Of a DNA stretch of 21,860 bases, positions 1 through 8,904 are shown piece after piece. Both the position numbers and the translations under genes were made by a program. Under the pieces are notes generated by a model. It worked only from the letters and a program-made list of their open reading frames with translations. It had not been told where the DNA came from and did not search any database. How positions within the stretch are numbered: position 1 is the first letter of the stretch; each line of letters begins with the position of its first letter. This DNA is from Chara braunii (Eukaryota; Streptophyta; Charophyceae; Charales; Characeae), in the NCBI GenBank assembly GCA_003427395.1, contig BFEA01000049.1:1456248-1478107 (forward strand), read 5' to 3'.

Positions 1-127
1 TTTTTTTTTTTTTTTTTTGCGGGTGAAACGACACGGTCGTTTCGGGCTAGGCGCGTGACAACACATTCGTGCAACCATCACCTGGCGAGAAGCCAGCGAC
101 GGGTGACACGTCTTCGTGCACGTTGGT
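1..127. other. Left flank: poly(T) and short hairpin
   Basis: The window opens with 18 Ts and then a perfect 8-bp inverted repeat (GAAACGAC at 25-32, GTCGTTTC at 36-43, 3-base loop). I see no coding signal. The T run could be the poly(A) tail of a minus-strand retroposon cut by the window edge, but nothing else supports that. Confidence 0.5.
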
Positions 128-194
128 GTTTCCCACGTGGCATGGGGCGACGCAGGGCATGGATGACTGACGTGGTTCGGTCGGCTGACGTGCT
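128..194 (+). repeat. 67-bp direct repeat, left copy, abutting the 5' LTR
   Basis: This block is repeated without indels at 13206-13272, immediately after the 3' LTR, with three mismatches that are all transitions. It ends one base before the LTR start TGTGACG. It contains a G-box-like CCACGTGG and two TGACGTG motifs. Ty3/gypsy integrases normally duplicate about 4-6 bp of target, so this is far too long for an ordinary target-site duplication. Confidence 0.85.
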
Positions 195-959
195 ATGTGA
201 CGAACCGATTTCTGTTCCGCGCGATTTTCTGCGCGGTAGCAACGAGGGGTCCTAAGCTGGGAAGGATGGGCCAATTACAAGAAATCGGAATTGAAGGGAA
301 ATTGCATCAGTGTCCTCGCTCCTTCGTCTTTTTGCATCATCGCTTTTCAGATGGCTGGGTTCAGGCCCGGGCAAGTCTCGGGGATGATTGATGGGCGATG
401 CGCCACTGCGAGTGCGCGAATAACTCTAGTTGACGACATTCCTTTTCGTTTCCTGTTGTTGGATTTTAGGCGCGACGACCGCGCGGAAATTCTGCTTCGT
501 TCTTATTGAATTTTCTTTTTGACTCTTGTTGAGCCTCGACGGCTTTCAAAATTTTGGACTTTCTTTTCCGAAATTGTGCTTTTCGTTTTTCTGCATTAGA
601 TAGGAATTTAGGAATTTTGCAATTAGGATTTTATTTTGCCGCGTGGCGCTTTTTGCTTACTCGCTTCTTTGTGCGGCTGCAATGAAACTCTGATTAGTCG
701 GCGCCCTTAATCGTGTGTGTAACTGTAATTTTGGGCGAGGGCCATTGTAACTGTATTTTTTTTCTTGAACTTCGTCTTTCCCGCTCTCGCTTTCTCTCGC
801 TGTGTCTAGCCAGCCCACGGACTGCATGCTCGGATCGATGCGTGGAGAGAGGCTACGTCCCCCACGCCGCGATCTGGCCATGCAGAACGTAGGCGCTCCC
901 TCTCCTGATCTCTTTTCTAAGTCTTTGTAATTCCGTGTTCTTCGCGCTGGCATGCACGC

Positions 960-966
960 TATAAAT
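960..966 (+). promoter_or_regulatory. Putative LTR TATA box
   Basis: TATAAAT lies in a conserved context in both LTRs (here and at 11967-11973), about 770 bp into the repeat. Transcription would be expected to start about 30 bp downstream, near the TTAGATCGCTCTC stretch. A second TATA-like stretch (TATATAAATT, about 1310) lies in the segment missing from the 3' LTR, so this one is the better candidate. Inference from position and conservation only. Confidence 0.4.
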
Positions 967-1190
967 TCCGGCTGCGCGATTAGATCGCTCTCTTAACCAG
1001 CTGTTGGAAGCTCGGGGTAGCGCGATCAGTGAGGTTCGGCTCACGAGCGAAGTAAGAGGTGAGTTGAAGTGGGAGTCGGGCGACCCGACGAGCTGGTGCG
1101 GAACGCGCGGGGTTGACGCAGGCCACGATGGACTGTGGGCGCGGGCGAACCTAACGGGTGCGGAAGGACTAAGTGGGGTGATGACTTCGT

Positions 1191-1697
1191 GGGTTGGTGC
1201 GTGACGACGGACTGTCCACATCGGACAGAGAGGGAGAGAGGAAGAGGGAGCTGAGGTTGATGGACGTGGATTTGCAGTTTTCTTTGTCTTTTCTCCCTCT
1301 TTGCTTTTGTATATAAATTTTGATCTTGGCCCAGGGCGATTCGCCCGTTTTTGTTTGCGGAATCTTGACTTGGTTTCCGCCCACACTCGTTTTGCGATTC
1401 ATCTCGATCTCGTTGGTTGTGTGTTTTGTCGAATGAATGGATGAATGGTTGTCATGTCTGTTGCTTTTTCTTTTGTCTGGTCCTTGCCCTTGCTTGTCAT
1501 GAGCATAGTAGGAATTTTTTGACGTAGTTGTCAATACTGCCTCCATTGTTGTTTATCCTCTTTTTTTAAGCCACTATTGTTGCTGCGAGGCCTGATGTGT
1601 AGTAGCACCTTGCACGCTCAAGAACGATTGCGTGTGGGATCACNGAGTGATTAGAGGACTAGGTAGTTGTTTGTCCAAAAATAAGCGAATACCTCGC
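1191..1697 (+). other. LTR segment absent from the 3' LTR
   Basis: The 3' LTR jumps from the base matching 1190 straight to the one matching 1698. Both edges sit in G runs (CGTGGG and CGCGGGG), fitting a short-homology deletion in the 3' copy. The segment holds a purine-rich patch near 1225-1250, a pyrimidine-rich tract near 1280-1305 and a second TATA-like stretch. No coding signal is visible. Confidence 0.75.
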
Positions 1698-1914
1698 GGG
1701 GATGCGTGTAGGCGAGACCTGATCTGCGCAGCCTACACGTATCCACGCGCGCCGATTCGTAACCACCGANGGACTTGACACCTTCGATATCGGGTAGGCG
1801 AGAAGAATTCTTCCCCCACACACCTAAACGGAAGGGAGTTCCGATATCACATCGGAAAATCCCCCTNGCCNGTTAGATGCGTGCGGAAGAATCCCATCAC
1901 ACCNCGATGATAAG

Positions 1915-2645
1915 ATGACGTACTCGAGGGACTCAGATTCNTCGTGGGATCCGGAGTATTTCGACCCTTGGGTGAGAGAGTGTCTNAGAGACGCCCGAAA
2001 TTTCCCTGCCTAAGCGGGAATCGATTGTGCCCCAGGGAGTTTCACTGTGCCACCACCAGCGATCCGAGGTGCCCTGATTTTTCCACTTCGGACAACACCC
2101 ATTACTTCATATCCCCCAGCTTCGTTGTTATCGCTACCAACTTACCTCCCTTCCGTCTTCTCCTCCCGTATCACCAATTTACGGTGGTTTCGTGGAATTC
2201 CAACACCCCGTACTGGCCTCGCACGCCTTGCGNAAATCGCCGGCGACGTGGCGACCGACGAGCCCCTGAAATTAGAGGGNCTAACCAACACGCGAGACGA
2301 CAGACGCCACGTGCCGGCACCCAACGAACCGACTCATCGGGAACACAACTATCCCGGGCGGGGCTCTCCCCGAACCGCCACCGCCAAAACAGGCGGATCA
2401 GACGGCCTTGAAAGCACCACGCATGTCATCTGCCTTATGCTGCGCGATATAGAACGCCAACAGACCAGAAGAAACTCGCCCCTAGCCCTATTGCACCCGT
2501 GCCCCTGAAACCCTGCCACAGGAAATCTCAGTTCTGACCTGGGACTCCACCCCCCACTTTNCCAAAAATCCTTGGCACACCCCTTTTCGCACTTCCAGGC
2601 CCACATCCCACTCCAATCAGGACGTCGCGCCGGGCGTGAGGTTGG
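1915..2645 (+). pseudogene. LTR-internal reading frame, 5' LTR copy (frameshifted)
   Basis: This is the counterpart of the open frame at 12464 in the 3' LTR. It begins with the same ATG and the same first residues (MTYSRDSDSSWDPEYF). It then loses frame after about 24 codons through a net 4-base deletion near 1986-2000, and again near 2175 by one extra base. Differences between the copies are a mix of silent and amino-acid-changing substitutions. I do not recognise the protein. Confidence 0.5.
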
Positions 2646-2656
2646 TATCGGAGCCC
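2643..2656 (+). other. Primer-binding site, initiator tRNA-Met type
   Basis: TGGTATCGGAGCC matches the typical plant LTR-element primer site TGGTATCAGAGCC with one G/A difference. It directly follows the end of 5' LTR homology and overlaps it by the bases TGG, consistent with a small deletion that removed the LTR terminus. The match to initiator tRNA-Met is from general knowledge of plant retrotransposons. Confidence 0.75.
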
Positions 2657-2795
2657 GACACGTGGCCGAGTTGTAGGATTAACAGCATAATAATTGAGCG
2701 ATCTGGCTAACTGAGGACAACCTTGACCCTGTAACGCGCATCGACGCGATCCCGTCGTCACCAGAAGCCGTTCTGCGGCTCGACGGACGNTCAAT

Positions 2796-4314
2796 ATGAA
2801 TGCTAATCANCAGAACCCCCAACAAAACCCGAACCCCCAGCAAAATCCTAATCAACCCGCACNACGAGCACGGGCTCCCATGACGCCNCCTGACGTCTAT
2901 CTATTTGANCTTGCGCACCATCTTGCTGGAGCATGGCTAGCCATGCTCCGCGCTCAGCGTTATGACGATAACGAAGCTCAGGTGAACATTCCCGCTCGAT
3001 GAGGAGGGGACGCCCATCATTGGTTTAGGTACCTATGCATGGGTGGATCTTCCAACTTTCGAGCGAGATTTTCTGAATCGGTTTGATTATATCCATCTAG
3101 AACAAGCGCTCTTTATGATTAAAGATCGAGTTCAAAAACCTCTCGGATCTGTTACGGAATATCGAAACCNGTTCTACTGAATATTTGTAAAAACGGAGCG
3201 AGGCGAGCAAGTAGGATCGGGTAAGGGTAGTNGTGAGCCGTTAATCGAAAAGGGACAGCGAATTCCATGCTAGAAATTCACAGTGATGATGNAGTTCCTA
3301 TCCATGCAGAAGTGTACCAGTAGTACAGCCCTGACGGGGGTTCATTGACTGACTTCGCAGCCNAACGATGAGGGCGAAANTGCGAAAACAGTTCTCCCCC
3401 ATCAATCATACGCTGCAACAGATCANGGCAACCACAGAAGAAATGGAAAGAAAATTTGCTGCGAGTTTCCTAGAAGGAGAGGATTACCCTAGGGAAGGAG
3501 ACTCGTCTGAACTAGCGAGGGCTAAGGCTGAGCTGGCCNCNTTGCAAAACAAATTNGAAAACATGGGATTTGTATCTGGCCCGGTCACCTATCTAGAGCA
3601 GATCGCCCCTAAACGATCGGTTCCAAGTGTGATTGTAAACGTACCCGCTCCCGTGATGGCAGTGCCCCCACCGCCGATCGAAAGTCCCGCACGATCAAAC
3701 GATTCGACCGCCTTGCTCGAACTAACCAAAACATTGGTTAATTTGATTCATGAGAGCAAGGAGCAGTGGGAACACAATGCTCGAATCGAGGCTATGATGA
3801 GATCGATGCGATCCATCGCAGTGCAAGCCGTGTCGATCCAACACGGATTGGCTNCGACACTGCCGCCAGCAGGGATCCCGGGCAATCTGAATGTCTGTTA
3901 CACATGCCACCAACCAGGGCACATAGCCCGGATTGCCCGCACCGGCCCCCGCAACAACGAGTCGGAGCCGCACCGNTCGCTAACGGCCCGGGACGGGTAG
4001 GAGCATTGATGGAAGAAGTAGAGGGAAGCGGCACCGTGTTAGCATCAATGGAGGAGNCTTCAAAGCTTATTCTCTTGGATCAGTATGTAACACTGGGATA
4101 CCCGGGGCTTNGGATGATCGGNACGATTAGACNCGCGCCGAAACAACGAGAAGTGGCGAAGTGGCGACCTTCTCTAGGAGAGATCATCAACCTTCTTTAG
4201 AGTCGGGAGGACCCACCTTCGTCACGGGGGAAATCAATGTTCTAAACATCGTACNAGCCTTAGATCATCGAATCCCCTTTCCGATNGGCCACCTGCTTTC
4301 GATATCAGAATAGG
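2796..4314 (+). pseudogene. gag: Gag-like polyprotein, broken into at least four frames
   Basis: Gag forms the virus-like particle and binds the element's RNA. The first piece (2796-3002) is Asn/Gln/Pro-rich. A shifted piece (2998-3180) has the typical gypsy Gag core, with W-V-D-L, an F-E-R-D-F-L-N-R-F helix and a G-S-V-T-E-Y motif. About 190 bases (3181-3367) are too degraded to read. Then comes a Lys/Glu-rich helical stretch and Pro-rich linker (3368-3890), and a zinc knuckle at 3896-3936. The knuckle's first three ligands (Cys 3896, Cys 3905, His 3920) are in one frame; the fourth Cys (TGC 3934) is in the neighbouring frame. Reading continues in that frame to 4200 and, after another shift, 4197-4314. 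The copy cannot make an intact Gag. Confidence 0.8.
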
Positions 4315-5342
4315 CTAATGAACGAANGCTGCAACACTGCAAAGCAAACCGGAAACGATTTGCCCTTGCCCGAACGGCAAACACGAAAACGAAAGGACCA
4401 ACACCGGATGAAAATGCCGCAGGTACTTCTGATCCCATATGCATATGACTAATCCAAAAAGATGATCACTTCCTGCGGATTAAACCCATCCCATGGAAAT
4501 CCGCGGAATGCGACATTGAGGTATGGGGAATTCCATATAATGCTATCATCGATTCAGGAGCCTCTGTGTTGGCTATTTCATTACGGGTAGTGGAGAAAGA
4601 AGGAAGAAAGAACGATCTGATCATGCTCACAGAAAAAGATCAGCTCGTCTCGGCAAATGAAAAAAAGATCAAAATAGTGGGACGAATGACTAACGTTGCT
4701 TTTCGATTAGGGAAGGTGCATGCTTTGGGTGACGTCCTAGTATTAGATGTCAACACTTACGACGTTCTTTTTGACCTTCCTGCCCTGGTAGCACTACGAG
4801 CCAATCTGGACTTCGAAAGACGATCGATTGTCCTCCGAAATACGGGTGGGAAACCCTATGTTGTACCAATGAGACTGACCCTTCGTACTACCGCTAACAT
4901 AGCCCCACGAGTTTCTCCCTCGATGACGAGGACCCTTCGCATGATTACTACCGCTAACATAGCCCCACGAGTTTCTCCCGCGATGACGGGGACCCTTCGC
5001 ATGATTACCTAGGACAACGGGCAGACCTCCAAGGACGTAGACAACAACAATGATGATGATGATCCCGTAATCCTGGAGATGGCACAAGAACGTATCGATT
5101 ACCCCGTGCAACGGACAAATGCTAAAGCGTTGAGCAGGACTAACCAAGATTTGCAAAGAACATAGGCTATGATTATGGGAAAACCTCTNNTACAAATTTC
5201 AAGGATGGTCGATTCTTGGGAACCCCNTCGAACCCTGTACAAAGGGATCTCCCCTCTTCTTGCCCGATACAATGACAAAAGGCACTACTGCGATATCACG
5301 GATCTCCCGCAGTTTCTGTTGACACCCGGAAAAGAAATTTGA
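4314..5342 (+). pseudogene. pol: Aspartic protease and linker region of Pol
   Basis: The protease cuts Gag and Pol. All of this lies in one frame that continues into RT, interrupted by TGA 4446, TAG 5010, TAG 5163 and TGA 5340. The active-site motif is A-I-I-D-S-G-A-S with the catalytic Asp at 4551-4553. Downstream, D-V-L-V-L-D-V-N-T-Y-D-V-L-F-D fits the second half of a retropepsin fold. A 60-bp in-frame tandem duplication (4887-4946, 4947-5006) adds 20 residues at the end of the domain. From 5013 to 5340 there is an Asp/Asn-rich linker, including a run of four Asp codons. Confidence 0.8.
4887..5006 (+). repeat. 60-bp in-frame tandem duplication, two copies
   Basis: The copies at 4887-4946 and 4947-5006 differ at about two positions, so each 20-residue unit is nearly identical (TTANIAPRVSP start). 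The duplication sits just before the TAG at 5010. Near-identity suggests it arose after much of the other decay, or that the copies have been homogenised. Confidence 0.9.
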
Positions 5343-6534
5343 TTGGAGATCAACTCTTTGGAACCCCCTAAGCGCCTCGAGAATGGGCTCGGGATCAAGA
5401 TCGCAACNAAACCTGTGCCGTGGCAAGACATTCGAGACGGGGTAACACCTGAAGAACATGTGGCCATCCGANAAAAAGATGCACAGATGATGGCCACGGT
5501 GTTCTCCTGGCGACCAGATAACTCATTCATCTCCGCGCCCCCGCTAGAAAATGTCAAGCGGGTGAATACAAAACACATCGATGTGAGGATATGGGATGAG
5601 TCGTATGAGTTGCACGTACCTCGATATGTAGCTGATGAAATTTACCACCTAATCGCAGACATCCTAAAGGAGTACAAAGGAGCGATTAGTGTGACGGACA
5701 CAAACATTGGACTGTCGTTAGTCATACAGCACGAGATCCAGATGGGAAATTATTCCCCAATTCACTGTAAACCTTACAGATATTCCCTGGTAGAACGGAG
5801 AAAGGCTCTCGAGCGGATTCAAGAATTTGAAGCAAGCGGTTGGATCGAACCTGCCACCGGACCATGGTCGTTTCCNGTAGNATTAGTACCGAAAAAGAAC
5901 GGATTGATTCGCATATGCATTGATTATCGCAAACTGAATGACATCACGATCAAAGATGTGTATCCCCTCCCCCGGATTGATGATTTGCTGGATGCGATTG
6001 AATGTGCTAATTATTTTAGTAAGTTTCATATTCGGCACGACTTCCATCACATTCTGGTTAAGGAGGAAGATCGGCCGAAGACGGCCTTCGTACTGTTTGA
6101 GGGCACGTGGCAGTGGGTCCGGTGTCCGATGGGGATTTGCAATGCGCCGACCACGTTTCAGNGAGCCATGAACGTCACGTTTTAGAACTTCATCAACAAG
6201 ACACGGTTAACGCAGGGAATGATCAACTTCTGCGTCATCGTGTACATGGACGATATCCTGGTCTGTTCAGAGACCTATCACGGCCACGCGCAGCATATCA
6301 AGTGGACGTTGGGTGCTCTGAGAGACGCCGGATTCAAGATTGCGCTCGAAAAAAGCGAATTTTTCCTTTCGAAAATTTTGTTCTTGGGCTACGTCGTGAC
6401 ACATGGAGGACTGCGGCCTCGCTCGAGAAAGGTCACGGCGGTGAAGGAAACTCCTGTTCCAACGTCACTAACGCAAGTTCGAGCCTTCTTGGGATTAGCC
6501 TCGTACTAAAGTCATTTCATCTAGAGCTTCGCCG
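5343..6534 (+). pseudogene. pol: Reverse transcriptase region of Pol
   Basis: RT copies the element RNA into DNA. Recognisable blocks in order are G-W-I-E-P near 5840; L-V-P-K-K-N-G then I-C-I-D-Y-R-K-L-N (about 5885-5938); P-L-P-R-I-D-D-L-L-D (about 5965-5994); the block around 6010-6045; F-E-G-T-W-Q-W-V-R-C-P-M-G and N-A-P-T-T-F-Q (about 6098-6160); and the catalytic Y-M-D-D at 6243-6254, followed by G-Y-V-V and the thumb. The first catalytic Asp, normally in F-x-x-x-D-L/I, is His (CAT, 6027-6029), which should abolish activity. TAG 6183 splits fingers/palm from the YMDD part; TAA 6507 and TAG 6522 follow. The frame is otherwise the same as protease and RNase H. Confidence 0.9.
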
Positions 6535-7169
6535 TGATTGCACGACCCTTAACGAACTTGTTACGGAAGGACCAACCCCTCAGTTGTGACGCAGGGTGCG
6601 AACAGGCCTTCGCGACCCTCAAGGAAGCTCTAGCAACGGCGCCTATTTTGATCCGACCGGACCCCGCGAAGCAGTTCATTCTTATCACGGACTCGCAACC
6701 GGAGGCTATTTCCGCTAGCTAAGTGCAGAAGGGAAACGGCGGCCGCGGACACGTCATCGAATATGCGTCACGAACGGTGCCAGACGAGCGGAGAAATGAC
6801 TCAGCCCCACAGGGCGAATGGTTTGTAGTAGTGTAAGGAATCCAACACTTCCATTCATATCTGTACGGACAGAAGTTCCTCCTTGTCACTGATCATGAGC
6901 CCTTGCTAGCACTAAAGAGACTCACTAATTACACGGGCATGATTGGACGTTGGNCAGTGCGCCTACAGGAGTACGACTTCGACATCATCCATCAGAAGAA
7001 GGAGAGGCACGGCAACGCGGACGGGCTGACACGTCTGCATCGACCAGCTAAAGTGCCAAAGGCGGAAGAGATCATCCCGTGGAAGGAACCGGAATCGGCG
7101 AACGGACCCAAGTACGGACAAGTGGCAGTCCTTCCACGTGGCAAGAGGCATGCAGGTGGCAATGGGTGA
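6534..7169 (+). pseudogene. pol: RNase H region of Pol
   Basis: RNase H degrades the RNA strand during reverse transcription. In the RT frame, the thumb/connection A-R-P-L-T-N-L-L is followed by F-I-L-I-T-D-S-Q (first acidic residue), I-E-Y-A-S-R-T, a Glu in G-E-W-F and V-T-D-H-E-P-L-L-A-L-K with the later Asp, as usual in Ty3/gypsy elements. It ends with the tether L-Q-E-Y-D-F-D-I-I-H and G-N-A-D-G-L-T-R. Stops TAA 6720 and TAA 6834 interrupt it. The frame ends at TGA 7167, where integrase continues one base out of register, with about 140 bp of overlap between the two open frames. Confidence 0.87.
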
Positions 7170-8904
7170 CGAAGGTAATCCTACAACCCCTCTCTCTCCT
7201 TTCTCCTCCTCATCGCTCCTCTCCTTGCCGGATAAATTTTGTTATTTTTGCGAAGCAATTTCTCACGTATACTCGGTCTCTATGCGCCCTAGCGGGGAGG
7301 GATATGCGGAATGGATAGATTGTCGACAGTGTGTCGCACGAGCCCACGGCTCGTGCATCCAATACCGAAATGACAGTAAGCCTTGGCTGTACCCCTTGTG
7401 TCAGGTTGATAAGATCCCGACCGAGGCTTGCTTTCTGGACGCCACGTCAGAAGGGTTGGAAAAGACCNGGAGGTTTAGAAGGGCCGAGGTATGGACGGAT
7501 ATCGCCTTGATTGGTACCCAGGGCCTAGTGGGTAACCCCCTCCAGGACTTCACCAAGGAAGATCGGAGGAGGGCCAATGAAAGGGCCCGGGACTACCGCT
7601 GGAATGAGGGACNGTTGGAAAAACGAAAAACGAATGGTAGTGGGCTTTGGATGGTAGTGNCGCCCCCGTTCATGAGGTATGACTGGGTGAAGACAGCGCA
7701 CGAGGAAACGGCTGCCCATTTTGCNGTACGGATCACGGAGGCGGCAATCGACAAAAATGAGTGGTATTGGTCCAATATTCGTGACGATGNGAAATTCATC
7801 GTCGGGAACTGTCAGGTCTGCGCTGCTGACAAGGCGCCGATTCAGCCGCCAAGATCAATAGTACCGACAGTAGTTGAGCGGCCTTTTCAAAGGGTTAGCA
7901 TGGATACCACCGATATTGTGGTNCCCCNTGGACCCAATAGCTGTGAATATTCAATCCTACTCGTGTTCGTGGACCATATTTCGAAATGGATCGAGGCATA
8001 TCCCTGTCGTACGCGACAGGCGGTCGAAATCGCACGATACGTCAATCGGTTTTTAGGGATGCACCAGGACACGGAGGAAATTCTGACCGATAATGGAGTA
8101 GAATTCAGGGGAGAAGTCTTGAGGAACCTGGTCGTACACGGCGTCGCTATTCGGAATACCGCACCCCATATGTCGCAATCTAACGGGCTGGTAGAAAATG
8201 CAAATAGGGTGATAAAGACTGCGCTACGACGCAATATCGCGGCGTGGGACCCCAAGCCCTGGCCCGATACCGCCGATACCGTAGATCACATCCTGGCGGT
8301 CCATCGAGGGATGCCCCACGAATCGACGGGCCTGAGCCCTTTTCAATTAAGGACCAATAGCGTGGCCCGCGTTTCAATACCCAGCCTCCCGGACGAATCT
8401 TCGCTGAATCGACGGCCCATCAGGGCCACGGTTCAAGACGAGGCCAAGCGACACATGAAATTGATGGAAAGGTCCCTGCCTCGATTGGCCCGAAAACGAC
8501 AGAAAATGACCGGGTTGGCCCACNACCGACAGGTTCGCAGTTACGAAGCCCGAAACGGGAACGCGGGTCCGCGACCCCAGTATAAATTAGGGGACTTGGT
8601 GCAGGTGAGGAAATGTGCTCGCCAAGGGAAGATAGCGCCACGATTCTTCGGGCGATTCCGAGTGATTGAGCTTGGACCGAACGGAGTGAACACCGTGCGC
8701 CTCGTGCCAGAGGTCTCAGGGAGCCAATCGGTGCGGCCGATCGTTCGCCACGTGTCTTACCTGCATCCCCTCCCTTCCTCCCCATCTCCTGCACCCTCTT
8801 CCTCTTCCTTGGCTACAGAAGAAGACGACGACTCTCCATCNCTTTCTTCCTCCCCTGCATCTCTCACCTTTTTCCATACTCCGTCCCCGCCACCATCGCC
8901 ATGA
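7030..8904 (+). CDS. pol: Integrase with N-terminal PHD-like finger (open frame)
   Basis: Integrase inserts the DNA copy into chromosomes. The frame is open from 7030; the first ATG is at 7150, so it was probably reached from the RNase H frame by a shift rather than its own start. Order: a PHD-type C4HC3 pattern (Cys 7240, Cys 7249, Cys 7321, Cys 7330, His 7345, Cys 7354, Tyr 7390 in place of Cys, Cys 7399); an integrase zinc-binding domain (His 7699, His 7717, Cys 7810, Cys 7819, i.e. H-X5-H-X30-C-X2-C); the D-D-E core (Asp 7903, Asp 8089, Glu 8194, with 34 residues between the last two); a GPY/F-like module near 8640-8770 (A-P-R-F-F-G-R-F-R-V, ending H-V-S-Y-L-H-P); and a Ser/Pro tail with E-E-D-D-D. 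No chromodomain. About 620 codons without a stop, in contrast to the rest of pol. Several codons contain N, none of which could hide a stop. Confidence 0.9.
   Translation, partial: HVCIDQLKCQRRKRSSRGRNRNRRTDPSTDKWQSFHVARGMQVAMGDEGNPTTPLSPFSSSSLLSLPDKFCYFCEAISHVYSVSMRPSGEGYAEWIDCRQCVARAHGSCIQYRNDSKPWLYPLCQVDKIPTEACFLDATSEGLEKTXRFRRAEVWTDIALIGTQGLVGNPLQDFTKEDRRRANERARDYRWNEGXLEKRKTNGSGLWMVVXPPFMRYDWVKTAHEETAAHFXVRITEAAIDKNEWYWSNIRDDXKFIVGNCQVCAADKAPIQPPRSIVPTVVERPFQRVSMDTTDIVXPXGPNSCEYSILLVFVDHISKWIEAYPCRTRQAVEIARYVNRFLGMHQDTEEILTDNGVEFRGEVLRNLVVHGVAIRNTAPHMSQSNGLVENANRVIKTALRRNIAAWDPKPWPDTADTVDHILAVHRGMPHESTGLSPFQLRTNSVARVSIPSLPDESSLNRRPIRATVQDEAKRHMKLMERSLPRLARKRQKMTGLAHXRQVRSYEARNGNAGPRPQYKLGDLVQVRKCARQGKIAPRFFGRFRVIELGPNGVNTVRLVPEVSGSQSVRPIVRHVSYLHPLPSSPSPAPSSSSLATEEDDDSPXLSSSPASLTFFHTPSPPPSP
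7240..7401 (+). other. PHD-like zinc finger inside Pol
   Basis: Ligand spacing is C-X2-C-X23-C-X2-C-X4-H-X2-C-X11-Y-X2-C, preceded at the last pair by a Trp (W-L-Y-P-L-C), as in PHD fingers where W-x-C-x-x-C is typical. PHD fingers commonly read histone H3 tails, so a targeting role like that of chromodomains in chromoviruses is plausible. The seventh ligand is Tyr (TAC), one G-to-A step from Cys (TGC), so this copy is probably impaired. Confidence 0.7.

Larger units (their letters stand above)
196..2645 (+). repeat. 5' long terminal repeat (~2.45 kb)
   Basis: It aligns with 11211-13205 along its whole length. It differs by a ~507-bp segment (1191-1697) present only here, a single rather than double copy of a 49-bp unit near 1698, and an 8-bp extra stretch near 645. 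Homology stops at ~2645, just short of the GCGTCACA terminus found in the 3' LTR, so this LTR lacks its last bases. It carries a TATAAAT at 960-966 conserved in both LTRs and a frameshifted copy of an LTR-internal reading frame starting at 1915. Confidence 0.92.

Noticed and set aside
853-1546. Minus-strand frames in the 5' LTR
   Set aside because: They are not preserved in the 3' LTR and cross the LTR promoter region; no family resemblance.
8640-8904. Chromodomain at the integrase C-terminus
   Set aside because: After the GPY/F-like module only a Ser/Pro tail with an acidic patch is present; no aromatic cage pattern is seen.
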